Shown: positions 8,790-17,567 of the stretch, piece by piece
How the letters are laid out: each line of letters opens with the position of its first letter
Position numbering within the stretch: the first letter of the stretch is position 1
Assembly: GCF_017901135.1 (NCBI RefSeq)
Contig: NZ_CP072801.1
Location: 248,001 to 312,000, forward strand
From: Thiothrix litoralis
GTDB lineage: Bacteria; Pseudomonadota; Gammaproteobacteria; Thiotrichales; Thiotrichaceae
Direction: 5' to 3'
DNA length: 64,000 bases
The notes under the pieces: generated by a model
What the model saw: only the letters and a program-made list of their open reading frames with translations
What the model was told of the DNA's origin: nothing
Databases searched by the model: none
Made by a program: the position numbers and the translations under genes

Positions 8790-10052
8790 ATGCAACGACA
8801 CCAAGCCTTCAAATACGAACTCATGCCCAATGGTGAAACACAGCGTCAACTACGCCGTTTTGCTGGGTCATGCCGCTTCGTTTACAACAAGGCATTAGCG
8901 TTACAGCAAGCCAGCCATGAAGCGGGTGAAAAGTTCATCGGTTATGTGGCAATGGCAAAGCATCTGACGGCATGGCGCAACGGCACAGAAACGCCGTGGC
9001 TGAAAGATTCCCCCGTCCATCCCTTGCAACACGCGCTCAAAGACCTCGACAAAGCCTACCAAAATTTCTTTGCGAAACGCGCCGATTTCCCCCGCTTCAA
9101 GCGCAAAGGCAGCGGTGACAGTTTCCGTTATCCCGACCCCAAACAAATCAAGCTCGATCAAGGTAATAGCCGACTTTTCCTGCCAAAACGGGGCTGGATA
9201 CGCTACCGCAACAGCCGGGATGTGTTGGGTGAACTGCGCAATGTCACGGTTTCTAGCAAGGACAGTAAATGGTTTGTCAGTATCCAAACCCTTCGACAGG
9301 CTCAGGGCATCGCCCAACGGGAAGTGGAATTGCCCACATCCCAAGCGACTACCAGCACTTGTGCTGAGCGTAGCCGAAGCATCGGCATCGACCTTGGCAT
9401 AGCGCGTTTTGCCACCCTCTCCGATGGTACGTACATCGAGCCACTCAACAGCTTCAAAGCCAAAGCGGCCAAGCTTGCCAAATACCAACGGCGTATGGCG
9501 CACAAACAGAAATTCAGCAAAAACTGGAAAAAAGCCAAAGCCAACGTTCAAAAAATTCACACACAAATCGCCAATACCCGCCGCGATTTCCTGCACAAGG
9601 CGACGACCACGCTCAGCCAAAACCACGCGTTCGTGTTCATCGAAGATTTGCAGGTACGGAATATGTCGAAGTCAGCGGCAGGCACAGCAGAAAACCCCGG
9701 CAAGAACGTTGCCCAAAAGTCCGGCTTAAACAAAGCCATTCTCGATCAAGGTTGGGGAGAATTTCGACGGCAACTCGACTACAAAATGGCATGGAAAGGC
9801 GGCATGTTGTTTGCCGTGCCGCCGCATTATACCAGTCAGGAATGCCCAGAATGTCACCATGTGTCGGCAGATAACCGCCAGACGCAAGCCAAGTTTGTGT
9901 GTGTGCAGTGCCATTACGAAAATAACGCCGATCATGTCGGCGCGATCAATATCAAAGAGCGGGGATACCGCTTGTTAGCCTGTGGAGATGCGGCCTTAAG
10001 CCGCTCTGTGAAGCAGGAACCCACCGAAGTAAGTCAGCTATCTAGTGTCTGA
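8790..10052 (+). CDS. tnpB: TnpB RNA-guided nuclease of IS copy B
   Basis: The 420-residue protein has the full RuvC set: Asp in GIDLGIARFAT, Glu in FIEDLQVRNM and Asp in NADHVGAIN, with a CPEC...CVQC zinc ribbon between the last two. The native stop (TGA after ...SQLSS) has been replaced by GTC TGA read from the inserted ISNCY-like element, adding one Val. Compared with copy A it has three small in-frame insertions (about 7, 9 and 9 residues, near residues 148-200). Two of these are encoded by TTCGAC/GCTCAG-type palindromic repeat sequence. The protein looks intact, but its guide RNA region has been cut off by the insertion. Confidence 0.88.
   Translation: MQRHQAFKYELMPNGETQRQLRRFAGSCRFVYNKALALQQASHEAGEKFIGYVAMAKHLTAWRNGTETPWLKDSPVHPLQHALKDLDKAYQNFFAKRADFPRFKRKGSGDSFRYPDPKQIKLDQGNSRLFLPKRGWIRYRNSRDVLGELRNVTVSSKDSKWFVSIQTLRQAQGIAQREVELPTSQATTSTCAERSRSIGIDLGIARFATLSDGTYIEPLNSFKAKAAKLAKYQRRMAHKQKFSKNWKKAKANVQKIHTQIANTRRDFLHKATTTLSQNHAFVFIEDLQVRNMSKSAAGTAENPGKNVAQKSGLNKAILDQGWGEFRRQLDYKMAWKGGMLFAVPPHYTSQECPECHHVSADNRQTQAKFVCVQCHYENNADHVGAINIKERGYRLLACGDAALSRSVKQEPTEVSQLSSV
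9288..9379. repeat. Paired TTCGAC...CTCAG / CTGAGC...CGAAG repeat inside tnpB
   Basis: CCCTTCGACAGGCTCAGGG (9288-9306) and, 50 bp on, CTTGTGCTGAGCGTAGCCGAAG (about 9358-9379) are imperfect inverted copies of one motif. Both are absent from the otherwise similar copy A. Each adds about 9 codons and keeps the frame. A related pair lies in the MmeI-like gene at 43271-43372. Confidence 0.6.
10038..10045. repeat. Target duplication CTATCTAG, left copy
   Basis: CTATCTAG occurs once at the same place in copy A. Here it flanks the IS dimer on both sides and also separates its two units (11876-11883 and 13714-13721). This defines an 8-bp target duplication if the inverted repeats start at TGTCTGACCG. 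Confidence 0.8.
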
Positions 10053-11875
10053 CCGGAAACCCTAAAACCCTTTTCCGATCAAGATGCTACGCCCGTTTTC
10101 CTTGCCCTAAGATTTCCCGGAAGCAGGCCAGAAAGCTGCAAAAGCGCCCAAAATAGGGCAAAATAGGGCATCCATCCGCCAAACTTCGCAGGAGACACAC
10201 GATGCGTGAAGTGATCGCCCGCCAACTTCGCCTGGGTCACGCTGACATCGGCAGGCTGACCTTCAACCCACGTTCGCGGGACGACATCCCGCAGGTGTTG
10301 CAAGGGCTGCAATACATTTATGTGACAGACGAACTGCGTGAGGCGGTGTTTGCGGTGCTGGAAAAGCGGGTTCCGGCGGAGGTGGACGCCAGCCGTGGAC
10401 GCCCCGGCATGGATCTGTGGAATGCGCTGGTGCTGGCGACATTGCGGGTGAACCTGAACTGGGACTATGACCGGCTGCTGGAGATGGCGAACCAGCACCG
10501 CAGCATCCGTCAGATGCTGGGGCATGGTTTCTGGGATGATGACGATGAGTACAAGCTGCAAACGGTCAAGGACAACGCCGCTCTGGTGGACGAAGCCAGC
10601 CTGCAACGCATCAACCAGTTGGTGGTGGAGGCCGGTCACAAGCTGCTAAAAAAAAAGCCGCGCCGCTGAGCGCCCGTTGTGACTCCTTCGTGGTGGAAAG
10701 CAACATCCACTACCCGACCGACATCAACCTGTTGTACGACGCGGTGCGTTGTTCGGTGCGCACGGTGGCCGATTGGTGTGAAGGGCACGGCGACAGCCGC
10801 TGGCGGCAATGGCAGTACAATCTCCGCCAGGTGAAGAAAGCCTGCCGTCATGCGCAGAAGCTCAAGCACTCCAGCTCCCAAGACCCGGACAAGCAGGCCA
10901 CCCGGCAACAGGCCATCCGTGACGCCCACCACACCTACCTGGGCCTGTGCGCCGCGCTGTTGTCGAAAGTGGAGGAAACGGTGGCTGACCTGCCCCTCAG
11001 CCTGCTGGACAGCCGGTCGGGCAACGACCTCCAGCGCTGGCTGGGGTACGGGTGGCATCAGGTTGACCTGGTGCGGCGGCGGGTGCTGGACGGGGAAACC
11101 ATCCCCCACGGCGACAAGATCTTCTCCCTCTTCGAGGATTACAGCGAATGGCTCAGCAAGGGCAAAGCCGGTGTGCCGGTGGAGCTGGGCCTGAACGTGT
11201 GCGTGATGGAATCGGCTGACGGCTTCATCCTCCACCACCAAGTGATGCAACACTGCCCCGACAGTGAGATTGCCGTGACCATGGTTAAGCAAGCCAAAGC
11301 GCTGTTCCCCTCCCTGAGCGCGTGCAGCTTTGACAAGGGGTTCCACTCACCGGCCAACCAGCGCGAACTGGCCGAACTGCTCGACCGGGTGGTGTTGCCG
11401 AAAAAGGGCCGCTGGAGCCAGGCGGACACTGCCCGTGAAACCGACCCGGCGTTTGTCCAGGCCAGACGCCAGCACTCAGCGGTGGAATCCGGCATCAACG
11501 CACTGGAAGTCCATGGGCTGGACTATTGCCCCGACCGGGGGCTGGAACGCTTCAAGCGCTATGTGGCACTGGCGGTGGTGGGCAGGAACCTGCAAAAGGT
11601 CGGGGCCATTTTACAGGCCAGGGCGTTGGAGGCCTTGCAGAAGGATGAACGCCGACGACAGCGCCAAGCCGCCTGAACCACCCCACAACGCCGACCGATG
11701 AGGGAAAATGCCGGGAAGGCAGGGCAGCCCCTGCACCGAAGGCAAGCCTGCGCTGCCAGCCATGCCTTGAAACCCAGCGTTTTACCCTCGTGCTTGCCAG
11801 AAGGTGGCGGGGAAAACGGCTGCATGGACTAAAATTGGGCACTCGTGGCGGCAGGAAGGCTTTTTCGGTCAGACA
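10046..11875 (+). mobile_element. ISNCY-like insertion sequence, unit 1 of a tandem dimer (1,830 bp)
   Basis: The ends are short inverted repeats TGTCTGACCG...CGGTCAGACA. The unit holds one transposase gene in two overlapping frames. It is followed by the 8-bp CTATCTAG and then by an apparently identical second unit. The period of 1,838 bp is exact, and all predicted proteins of the two units are identical, which points to a very recent event. The family call rests on the transposase style (E/TDINLL and DKGFHS motifs) and is less sure than the boundaries. Confidence 0.85.
10202..11676 (+). CDS. Transposase of IS unit 1, two frames joined by a -1 slip on nine A's
   Basis: Frame 1 (10202-10669, 155 residues, preceded by GGAGA) ends soon after a run of nine A's at 10648-10656. 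The second frame is open across that run and continues to 11676 (ORF with start at 10690, 328 residues). A -1 shift on the A-run joins them into about 490 residues, the size expected of a full transposase. The second part carries a plausible DDE triad: Asp in NIHYPTDINLL, Asp in CSFDKGFHS and Glu in SAVESGINALE. Both units have the same run, so this is probably programmed slippage rather than a random mutation. Confidence 0.8.
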
Positions 11876-11883
11876 CTATCTAG
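11876..11883. repeat. CTATCTAG between the two IS units
   Basis: A single copy of the 8-bp target duplication separates unit 1 and unit 2, so they share it. This is the structure expected of a tandem insertion or an amplified IS-duplication unit. Confidence 0.8.
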
Positions 11884-13713
11884 TGTCTGACCGGAAACCC
11901 TAAAACCCTTTTCCGATCAAGATGCTACGCCCGTTTTCCTTGCCCTAAGATTTCCCGGAAGCAGGCCAGAAAGCTGCAAAAGCGCCCAAAATAGGGCAAA
12001 ATAGGGCATCCATCCGCCAAACTTCGCAGGAGACACACGATGCGTGAAGTGATCGCCCGCCAACTTCGCCTGGGTCACGCTGACATCGGCAGGCTGACCT
12101 TCAACCCACGTTCGCGGGACGACATCCCGCAGGTGTTGCAAGGGCTGCAATACATTTATGTGACAGACGAACTGCGTGAGGCGGTGTTTGCGGTGCTGGA
12201 AAAGCGGGTTCCGGCGGAGGTGGACGCCAGCCGTGGACGCCCCGGCATGGATCTGTGGAATGCGCTGGTGCTGGCGACATTGCGGGTGAACCTGAACTGG
12301 GACTATGACCGGCTGCTGGAGATGGCGAACCAGCACCGCAGCATCCGTCAGATGCTGGGGCATGGTTTCTGGGATGATGACGATGAGTACAAGCTGCAAA
12401 CGGTCAAGGACAACGCCGCTCTGGTGGACGAAGCCAGCCTGCAACGCATCAACCAGTTGGTGGTGGAGGCCGGTCACAAGCTGCTAAAAAAAAAGCCGCG
12501 CCGCTGAGCGCCCGTTGTGACTCCTTCGTGGTGGAAAGCAACATCCACTACCCGACCGACATCAACCTGTTGTACGACGCGGTGCGTTGTTCGGTGCGCA
12601 CGGTGGCCGATTGGTGTGAAGGGCACGGCGACAGCCGCTGGCGGCAATGGCAGTACAATCTCCGCCAGGTGAAGAAAGCCTGCCGTCATGCGCAGAAGCT
12701 CAAGCACTCCAGCTCCCAAGACCCGGACAAGCAGGCCACCCGGCAACAGGCCATCCGTGACGCCCACCACACCTACCTGGGCCTGTGCGCCGCGCTGTTG
12801 TCGAAAGTGGAGGAAACGGTGGCTGACCTGCCCCTCAGCCTGCTGGACAGCCGGTCGGGCAACGACCTCCAGCGCTGGCTGGGGTACGGGTGGCATCAGG
12901 TTGACCTGGTGCGGCGGCGGGTGCTGGACGGGGAAACCATCCCCCACGGCGACAAGATCTTCTCCCTCTTCGAGGATTACAGCGAATGGCTCAGCAAGGG
13001 CAAAGCCGGTGTGCCGGTGGAGCTGGGCCTGAACGTGTGCGTGATGGAATCGGCTGACGGCTTCATCCTCCACCACCAAGTGATGCAACACTGCCCCGAC
13101 AGTGAGATTGCCGTGACCATGGTTAAGCAAGCCAAAGCGCTGTTCCCCTCCCTGAGCGCGTGCAGCTTTGACAAGGGGTTCCACTCACCGGCCAACCAGC
13201 GCGAACTGGCCGAACTGCTCGACCGGGTGGTGTTGCCGAAAAAGGGCCGCTGGAGCCAGGCGGACACTGCCCGTGAAACCGACCCGGCGTTTGTCCAGGC
13301 CAGACGCCAGCACTCAGCGGTGGAATCCGGCATCAACGCACTGGAAGTCCATGGGCTGGACTATTGCCCCGACCGGGGGCTGGAACGCTTCAAGCGCTAT
13401 GTGGCACTGGCGGTGGTGGGCAGGAACCTGCAAAAGGTCGGGGCCATTTTACAGGCCAGGGCGTTGGAGGCCTTGCAGAAGGATGAACGCCGACGACAGC
13501 GCCAAGCCGCCTGAACCACCCCACAACGCCGACCGATGAGGGAAAATGCCGGGAAGGCAGGGCAGCCCCTGCACCGAAGGCAAGCCTGCGCTGCCAGCCA
13601 TGCCTTGAAACCCAGCGTTTTACCCTCGTGCTTGCCAGAAGGTGGCGGGGAAAACGGCTGCATGGACTAAAATTGGGCACTCGTGGCGGCAGGAAGGCTT
13701 TTTCGGTCAGACA
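11884..13713 (+). mobile_element. ISNCY-like insertion sequence, unit 2 of the tandem dimer (1,830 bp)
   Basis: A second unit with the same length, ends and gene content as unit 1. It starts TGTCTGACCG and ends CGGTCAGACA, followed by CTATCTAG and the remaining right end of IS copy B. I saw no base difference between the units in the stretches compared. Confidence 0.85.
12040..13514 (+). CDS. Transposase of IS unit 2, two frames joined by a -1 slip
   Basis: The same gene as in unit 1: frame 1 is 12040-12507, the run of nine A's lies at 12486-12494, and frame 2 reaches 13514. The encoded proteins are identical to those of unit 1, with the same candidate DDE residues. With two identical copies head to tail, the abutted right and left ends (inverted repeats 8 bp apart) could act together as a junction for further transposition, and may form a hybrid promoter. 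That is inference. Confidence 0.8.
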
Positions 13714-13721
13714 CTATCTAG
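13714..13721. repeat. Target duplication CTATCTAG, right copy
   Basis: The right-hand copy of the 8-bp duplication. The sequence after it (CTGAATGCAG...) resumes the right end of IS605-family copy B exactly as in copy A. Confidence 0.8.
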
Positions 13722-13841
13722 CTGAATGCAGTAGGAATCCCCTTCCTTTAGGGAGGGGAGGATGTCAAGCAAATGGGGCTAAAACGCGATTCTAACACCA
13801 AAATGAGGCTGTTTTCTGGCTTGTGCAATCTTCCCCGATGA

Positions 13842-14309
13842 CTATTGAGTCAGCGCCACCAATACGCCTCGGGTTAGCTGTTGCAGGTCTTGCGCTGCCA
13901 GCTCGATTTCCAGCCCGCGCCGCCCAGCACTGACGTAAATCGTGGGAAATTGCACGGCAGAAGTGTCAATGAAGGTTTTCAGCAGCTTTTTTTGCCCCAA
14001 AGGGCTGACACCGCCGAGCACGTAGCCGGTGGTGCGGGCGACCAGTGCCTTGTCTGCCATGTCGGCTTTTTTAGCGTGGGCGGCTTTAGCGATGGCTTTC
14101 ATGCTGAGCATCGCCGCGACGGGGAGGATGCCAACCGCGAGTTCTTTGCCATCGAGACTAACCACTAGCGTTTTGAAGACTTGCGTGGGGGGCAGGCCGA
14201 GCTTTTCCGCCGCCTCCAGCCCATAGGCTTCATTGGCAGGGTCGTGGGCGTATTCGTGTATCTTGAAGGCGATCTTGGCTTTTTTGGCAAGGTTGATGGC
14301 GGGGGTCAT
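13842..14309 (-). CDS. ybaK: Cys-tRNA(Pro)/Cys-tRNA(Cys) deacylase, YbaK/EbsC family
   Basis: YbaK hydrolyses cysteine wrongly attached to tRNA-Pro, acting in trans to proline-tRNA ligase. The 155 residues cover the whole single-domain family. Typical features are KIHEYAHDP near the N-terminus, VFKTLVV, the conserved lysine-rich middle (KAIAKAAHAKKADMAD), and the YVLGGVSPLGQKK motif, followed by FPTIYVSAGRRGLEIELAAQDL. It is the last gene of a compact minus-strand group: DUF2809 ends 19 bp before its start. Nothing unusual is seen. Confidence 0.93.
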   Translation of the reverse strand: MTPAINLAKKAKIAFKIHEYAHDPANEAYGLEAAEKLGLPPTQVFKTLVVSLDGKELAVGILPVAAMLSMKAIAKAAHAKKADMADKALVARTTGYVLGGVSPLGQKKLLKTFIDTSAVQFPTIYVSAGRRGLEIELAAQDLQQLTRGVLVALTQ

Positions 14310-14328
14310 GGTTGGCCTTTTTCTCCGG

Positions 14329-14721
14329 TTATCGCTGTTTCAAATATTCCAGCCTCAATTTTAGACCTATCCGGGTGTCCAGCCAATATACCGCGATACA
14401 CCCCGCTGCATACATCAGCAAATCGTGGAAACTGAAACTCGTCCCCAGCACTACCCGCGCCCATCCGGTCAGGTGTAGCACATCCGCCAGCCGGAACAGT
14501 TGTGCGACTTCAATCAGTGTGGCAAAGGCAAATACGCCTATTGCCAGCCGTTTCGGCTCGAAGTCATAAACAGCTTTCGCAGCGCAATACAACAAGATTA
14601 CCACCAGAAAATCACCGAAATAGGCGCGGATGAAGTGGTAGTCGTTGAGCTTGGTGGCAATGATCACTTCGACGATGAATAGAATGATGGCGGCGGTCAG
14701 CATCGGTAGATTCAAGCGCAT
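14329..14721 (-). CDS. DUF2809 family integral membrane protein
   Basis: This 130-residue protein has about four hydrophobic helices: an N-terminal one in MRLNLPMLTAAIILFIVEVII, then FGDFLVVILLYCAAKAVY, LAIGVFAFATLIEVAQLF and FHDLLMYAAGCIAVYWLD. The acidic residues in TKLNDYHFIRAYFGDF and the H-D-L-L-MYAAG segment fit DUF2809 (YjgA-like membrane proteins of unknown role). It lies between a 65-residue membrane peptide gene and ybaK on the same strand, probably in one transcript. Confidence 0.8.
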   Translation of the reverse strand: MRLNLPMLTAAIILFIVEVIIATKLNDYHFIRAYFGDFLVVILLYCAAKAVYDFEPKRLAIGVFAFATLIEVAQLFRLADVLHLTGWARVVLGTSFSFHDLLMYAAGCIAVYWLDTRIGLKLRLEYLKQR

Positions 14722-14741
14722 GTTGGTATTTCCCCATTATT

Positions 14742-14939
14742 TCAAGACGATTGTTGGCGGGATTTCCGGTAACGGTGAATGCGCGATTTCATGTCACTCA
14801 TCAGATTTTCTGCTTGTTTGGGAAATAGCAGCAATAATGCCCCGCCGGGCATGGCGACGGACAGCAAGATCAACACAATTTTGTGTGAAGGTGGAATATT
14901 CATCAGGTTTGGCCCATTTGTTTCTGTATTCTGCATCAT
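14742..14939 (-). CDS. Small single-pass membrane protein, unknown
   Basis: The 65-residue reading frame has one hydrophobic helix (KIVLILLSVAMPGGALLLLF) followed by a basic, Arg/Lys-rich tail. It ends 20 bp before the DUF2809 start, as expected for the first gene of that operon. No good ribosome-binding site precedes the ATG at 14939, and an overlapping frame (14794-15018) also has a hydrophobic N-terminus. The existence of this gene is therefore only moderately supported. Confidence 0.45.
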   Translation of the reverse strand: MMQNTETNGPNLMNIPPSHKIVLILLSVAMPGGALLLLFPKQAENLMSDMKSRIHRYRKSRQQSS

Positions 14940-15162
14940 GCAAAGTTTCAGACAGTATTATCTCCCACAGGTTTGCAGCTAATGTGCAGATAATCAAGAA
15001 ATTTATAGGCACATGCAAGCAATCTGGCTTTGGCTTGCATCGTACACATGACTTTGCCGCTATTCTTGCCGCCGACGTTGATCGATAATGCCCTAATGCA
15101 TTTCTTTTTCCCTCCTGCTAAAATAATGCCATTCAGTTAAATATGTGACATTGAGGTGAGAA

Positions 15163-15417
15163 GTGACATCCGTGGCAGCAAATGTCTCTCAAGGCGGCAG
15201 AATTGTCATCCCAGCCGACATCCGTCAGAAAATGGGTATAGCGATTGGTGATCAGGTCTTGCTCGACTGGTCGGAGGCAACGCAAGAACTACGGGTTTTC
15301 ACCCGCAAGCAACGCCTGCAACATGCCCGCGATCTCGTGCGGCAATATGCCCGTCCGGGCGTTTCAGTCGTCGACGAATTGATTCAGGAGCGACGCAAGG
15401 CAGCAGCCGATGAGTAA
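15163..15417 (+). CDS. AbrB/SpoVT-type antitoxin (VapB-like)
   Basis: The GTG start at 15163 follows TTGAGGTGAG. The 84-residue product has an N-terminal swapped-hairpin DNA-binding domain: GGRIVIPADIRQKMGIAIGDQVLLDW, then a basic/charged C-terminal tail that would wrap around the toxin. In this family the antitoxin binds its own promoter and neutralises a PIN-domain ribonuclease. The toxin gene starts 8 bp before the stop of this one, so the pair is translationally coupled. Confidence 0.88.
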   Translation: MTSVAANVSQGGRIVIPADIRQKMGIAIGDQVLLDWSEATQELRVFTRKQRLQHARDLVRQYARPGVSVVDELIQERRKAAADE

Positions 15418-15829
15418 GGTTATTCTGGATACTTCGGCTCTGCTTGCTTACCTGTTTGAAGAGACAGGAGCCGATAAGGTATCGCCAATTCTTGAAGCAG
15501 GCAGCGGGGTGATTGGTAGTGCCAACTATGCCGAGCTAGTCACCAAACTGGTCGACAAAAACATGCCGATGCCGGAAATCCTGGCCGTGATCAGCAGTCT
15601 CGAACTTGAGTTTATTCCGCAGGACGAACAGCAAGCACGTCTGACCGGGGAATTACGTGCTATTAGCAAGCCGTTTGGTTTGTCGTTGGGCGACCGAGCC
15701 TGTTTGGCGCTGGGGCTGGCGACTGGTCTACCCGTCATGACGGCGGATCAACTCTGGAAAGATGTTGCTACAGGTCAGGATATAAAGCTAATGGTCATTC
15801 GTGACAAACCATTATCTAAAGAAGTATAA
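15410..15829 (+). CDS. PIN-domain toxin (VapC-like ribonuclease)
   Basis: PIN toxins cut RNA with Mg2+ held by acidic residues. The 139 residues show the first Asp in VILDTSALLAYLFEE, Glu in NYAELVTKL, Asp in LSLGDRACLALGLA and Asp in VMTADQLW. All four catalytic positions are present, so the toxin should be active. It overlaps the antitoxin gene by 8 bp. A thioredoxin gene follows 14 bp later on the same strand and may be read through. Confidence 0.88.
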   Translation: MSKVILDTSALLAYLFEETGADKVSPILEAGSGVIGSANYAELVTKLVDKNMPMPEILAVISSLELEFIPQDEQQARLTGELRAISKPFGLSLGDRACLALGLATGLPVMTADQLWKDVATGQDIKLMVIRDKPLSKEV

Positions 15830-15843
15830 CCAAGGAATATTTC

Positions 15844-16314
15844 ATGCACGTCGTCATCCTCACCGCTATCGTAGTCGCCGTCTTCACATTCCTGATGTTA
15901 AGGCGGTGGCGCAGCGCTAAACAGGAGGCGATGCCTGATAACCGTAGTAGCTATGAAGCTTTCGTCAATGCCGACGAGTTCGATGAGATGGTATTGAAAA
16001 CCTCGCACAAGACGCCGGTAATGGTCGATTTCTATGCCGAATGGTGTGGCCCCTGTCGCGTGCTGACGCCACTATTGGCCGGATTCGCCGATGATTACCA
16101 AGGCGCGTTCCTGCTGGCGAAAGTGGATGTGGACAAGAACCAGCAACTGATGCACCGCTTCGATATTCGCGCCATGCCGACGGTCTTGCTGTTCCGTGAC
16201 GGGGAATGCGTGGAACGTTTCACTGGGGCAAAACTCCCCCATAGTATTCGCTACATCCTGACAAAACATGGTATTCACGCACCGAAAGCCGCATCAGGCG
16301 GGGAAGATGTGTAG
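15844..16314 (+). CDS. Membrane-anchored thioredoxin-like protein
   Basis: One N-terminal membrane helix (HVVILTAIVVAVFTFLML) with a basic stop sequence is followed by a full thioredoxin domain (about 45-145). The active site is WCGPC inside VDFYAEWCGPCRVLTPLL, and the cis-proline region is RAMPTVLLF. The basic residues after the helix place the thioredoxin domain on the cytoplasmic side or, if the helix acts as a signal anchor, in the periplasm; sequence alone does not settle this. The length of 156 residues is complete. It is the last gene of the group that starts with the toxin-antitoxin pair. Confidence 0.88.
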   Translation: MHVVILTAIVVAVFTFLMLRRWRSAKQEAMPDNRSSYEAFVNADEFDEMVLKTSHKTPVMVDFYAEWCGPCRVLTPLLAGFADDYQGAFLLAKVDVDKNQQLMHRFDIRAMPTVLLFRDGECVERFTGAKLPHSIRYILTKHGIHAPKAASGGEDV

Positions 16315-16367
16315 GAGTAGTGGTGCAAAGTTTTAAGTCATGAGTAGCCGTTGTTCAGTAGGTTGTC

Positions 16368-17416
16368 TTATGCCAAAGGCACAAGCAACAAACTGATGGG
16401 CACAGCAAAAAACTGTCGTCCAGTCACCCGAAACGGCAACACCCGCTCCCCACTGTAAAACACCAACCCCGCCTCCAACCTATCCCCCACAAACGCCGCC
16501 AACTGCGCCAACCCCTTGAAATCCGCCTCGCCCACCGAAGCCGACGCTTTGATTTCAATCCCGATCAGCTTGCCGCCGCTGCGTTCCAGCACAATATCCA
16601 CCTCGTTTTTGCTGGTATCACGGAAGTGGTAAACACCAACTTCCTCCTCCGCCCAGCCCATGTGCTTGAAGCATTCCATCACGATAAGGCTTTCCAGCAG
16701 GTTGCCAAAAATGGCGGAAGTCGCCAGTTGCCGCGCTGTCTTAAGACCGAGCAAATGGCAAGCCAGCCCGGTATCCACCATGTGCAGCTTCGGCATTCCC
16801 ACGGTTTCGCGTTTTGCGCTGTTTTTCACAAACGGGGAAATACGCTTGATGATAAACATCCATTCCAACGCCTCGATATAAGAGCGGATGACTTGATCGT
16901 TTTGCGCCAAAGCGTTGGCAACACTGGCATATTTCAGCAAATTGCCACTCAAGCCCGCGAGGTAGGGAATCAAGGCTTGCAGCTTGGCATGATATTCCCC
17001 TCGCGCCGCGTACAGCGTTTCAAAGTCCTTGAACAAACGCCCCTGAATGTAGGATTTGAACCAGATGGATTTGCCGCGCGTGCTTTTGCTTTGCACTTCC
17101 GGGTAGCCGCCATCCAGCAGGATTTGCGCCAGTTGTTCGCGCATGCCCGCTTGATGGCTGGGGTGAGTTCTGGCGCATACTGGAATTCATCCAGCACCAA
17201 ATTCTGCCCGGCAAAGGACTGGATAAAACCGTGGGGGTCATTGTGTGCCGCTGCCGCTACGGCTTCCTCATCCAGCGACAGGTATTGCATTCCACGCTCG
17301 GCGGCAATCATTTTGGCAAGCGTAGTCTTGCCTGCCTGCCGTGGCCCGGTTAGGTAAAGAATCCTGAATTCTGCCAGCAATTCCAGCAGAAAGGGTGTGC
17401 TGTTACGTTGATACAT
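16368..17416 (-). pseudogene. AAA (AAA_14)-DUF4143 ATPase, internally deleted and frameshifted
   Basis: Intact members are about 400-residue P-loop proteins with a C-terminal DUF4143/nuclease-like domain. Here the N-terminal part (17416 to about 17150) has Walker A GPRQAGKTTLA, Walker B NLVLDEFQYAPE and LTPAIKRA. It then jumps in another frame to REQLAQILLDGGYPEVQ (17144 on), continuing to 16368 with FKSYIQGRLFKDFE and KNEVDIVLERSGGKLIGIEIKAS. The central 80-100 residues that usually follow IKRA (sensor region, LTGS-type motif) are missing at about 17145-17160. The combined deletion and frameshift make an active protein unlikely. Confidence 0.85.
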
Positions 17417-17432
17417 GCGGATTCCTCGTCAC

Positions 17433-17512
17433 CTTAATACGAGAAATACTAGACCTTAATACGATTTTCGGGAACCCTTATCACGAGAAATCGGCGTGCT
17501 TAATACGAGTTT
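17433..17512. promoter_or_regulatory. Four CTTAATACGA repeats with exact 22-bp spacing
   Basis: CTTAATACGAG starts at 17433, CTTAATACGAT at 17455, CTTATCACGAG at 17477 and CTTAATACGAG at 17499. The interval is 22 bp each time, two turns of DNA, while the bases between vary. The array begins 17 bp upstream of the deleted ATPase gene and occupies its promoter region. It looks like a multi-site operator for a protein binding one face of the helix. No binding protein is known from the sequence. Confidence 0.6.
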
Positions 17513-17567
17513 TTGATAAATAATCTCATAAAAATCAGTTTTCTAGAAAATTTCTTTGCAAAAAGAG

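Larger units (their letters stand above)
8638..13768 (+). mobile_element. IS200/IS605-family element, copy B, interrupted by a tandem IS dimer
   Basis: The left end (from TGATCAGG at 8638) and the right end (13722-13768, ending GTCAA) match copy A. The element would be about 1.45 kb without the 3.68 kb of foreign IS DNA at 10046-13721. It carries a nearly complete tnpB and no tnpA. It is inserted in the gap between cvfB and the ybaK operon. The split lies exactly at the tnpB stop codon, so the coding region and the right-end/omega-RNA part are now 3.7 kb apart. Confidence 0.88.

Noticed and set aside
17433-17512. CRISPR array made of the CTTAATACGA repeats
   Set aside because: The repeats are only about 10 bp with 12-bp gaps, four in number, and no cas gene is near.
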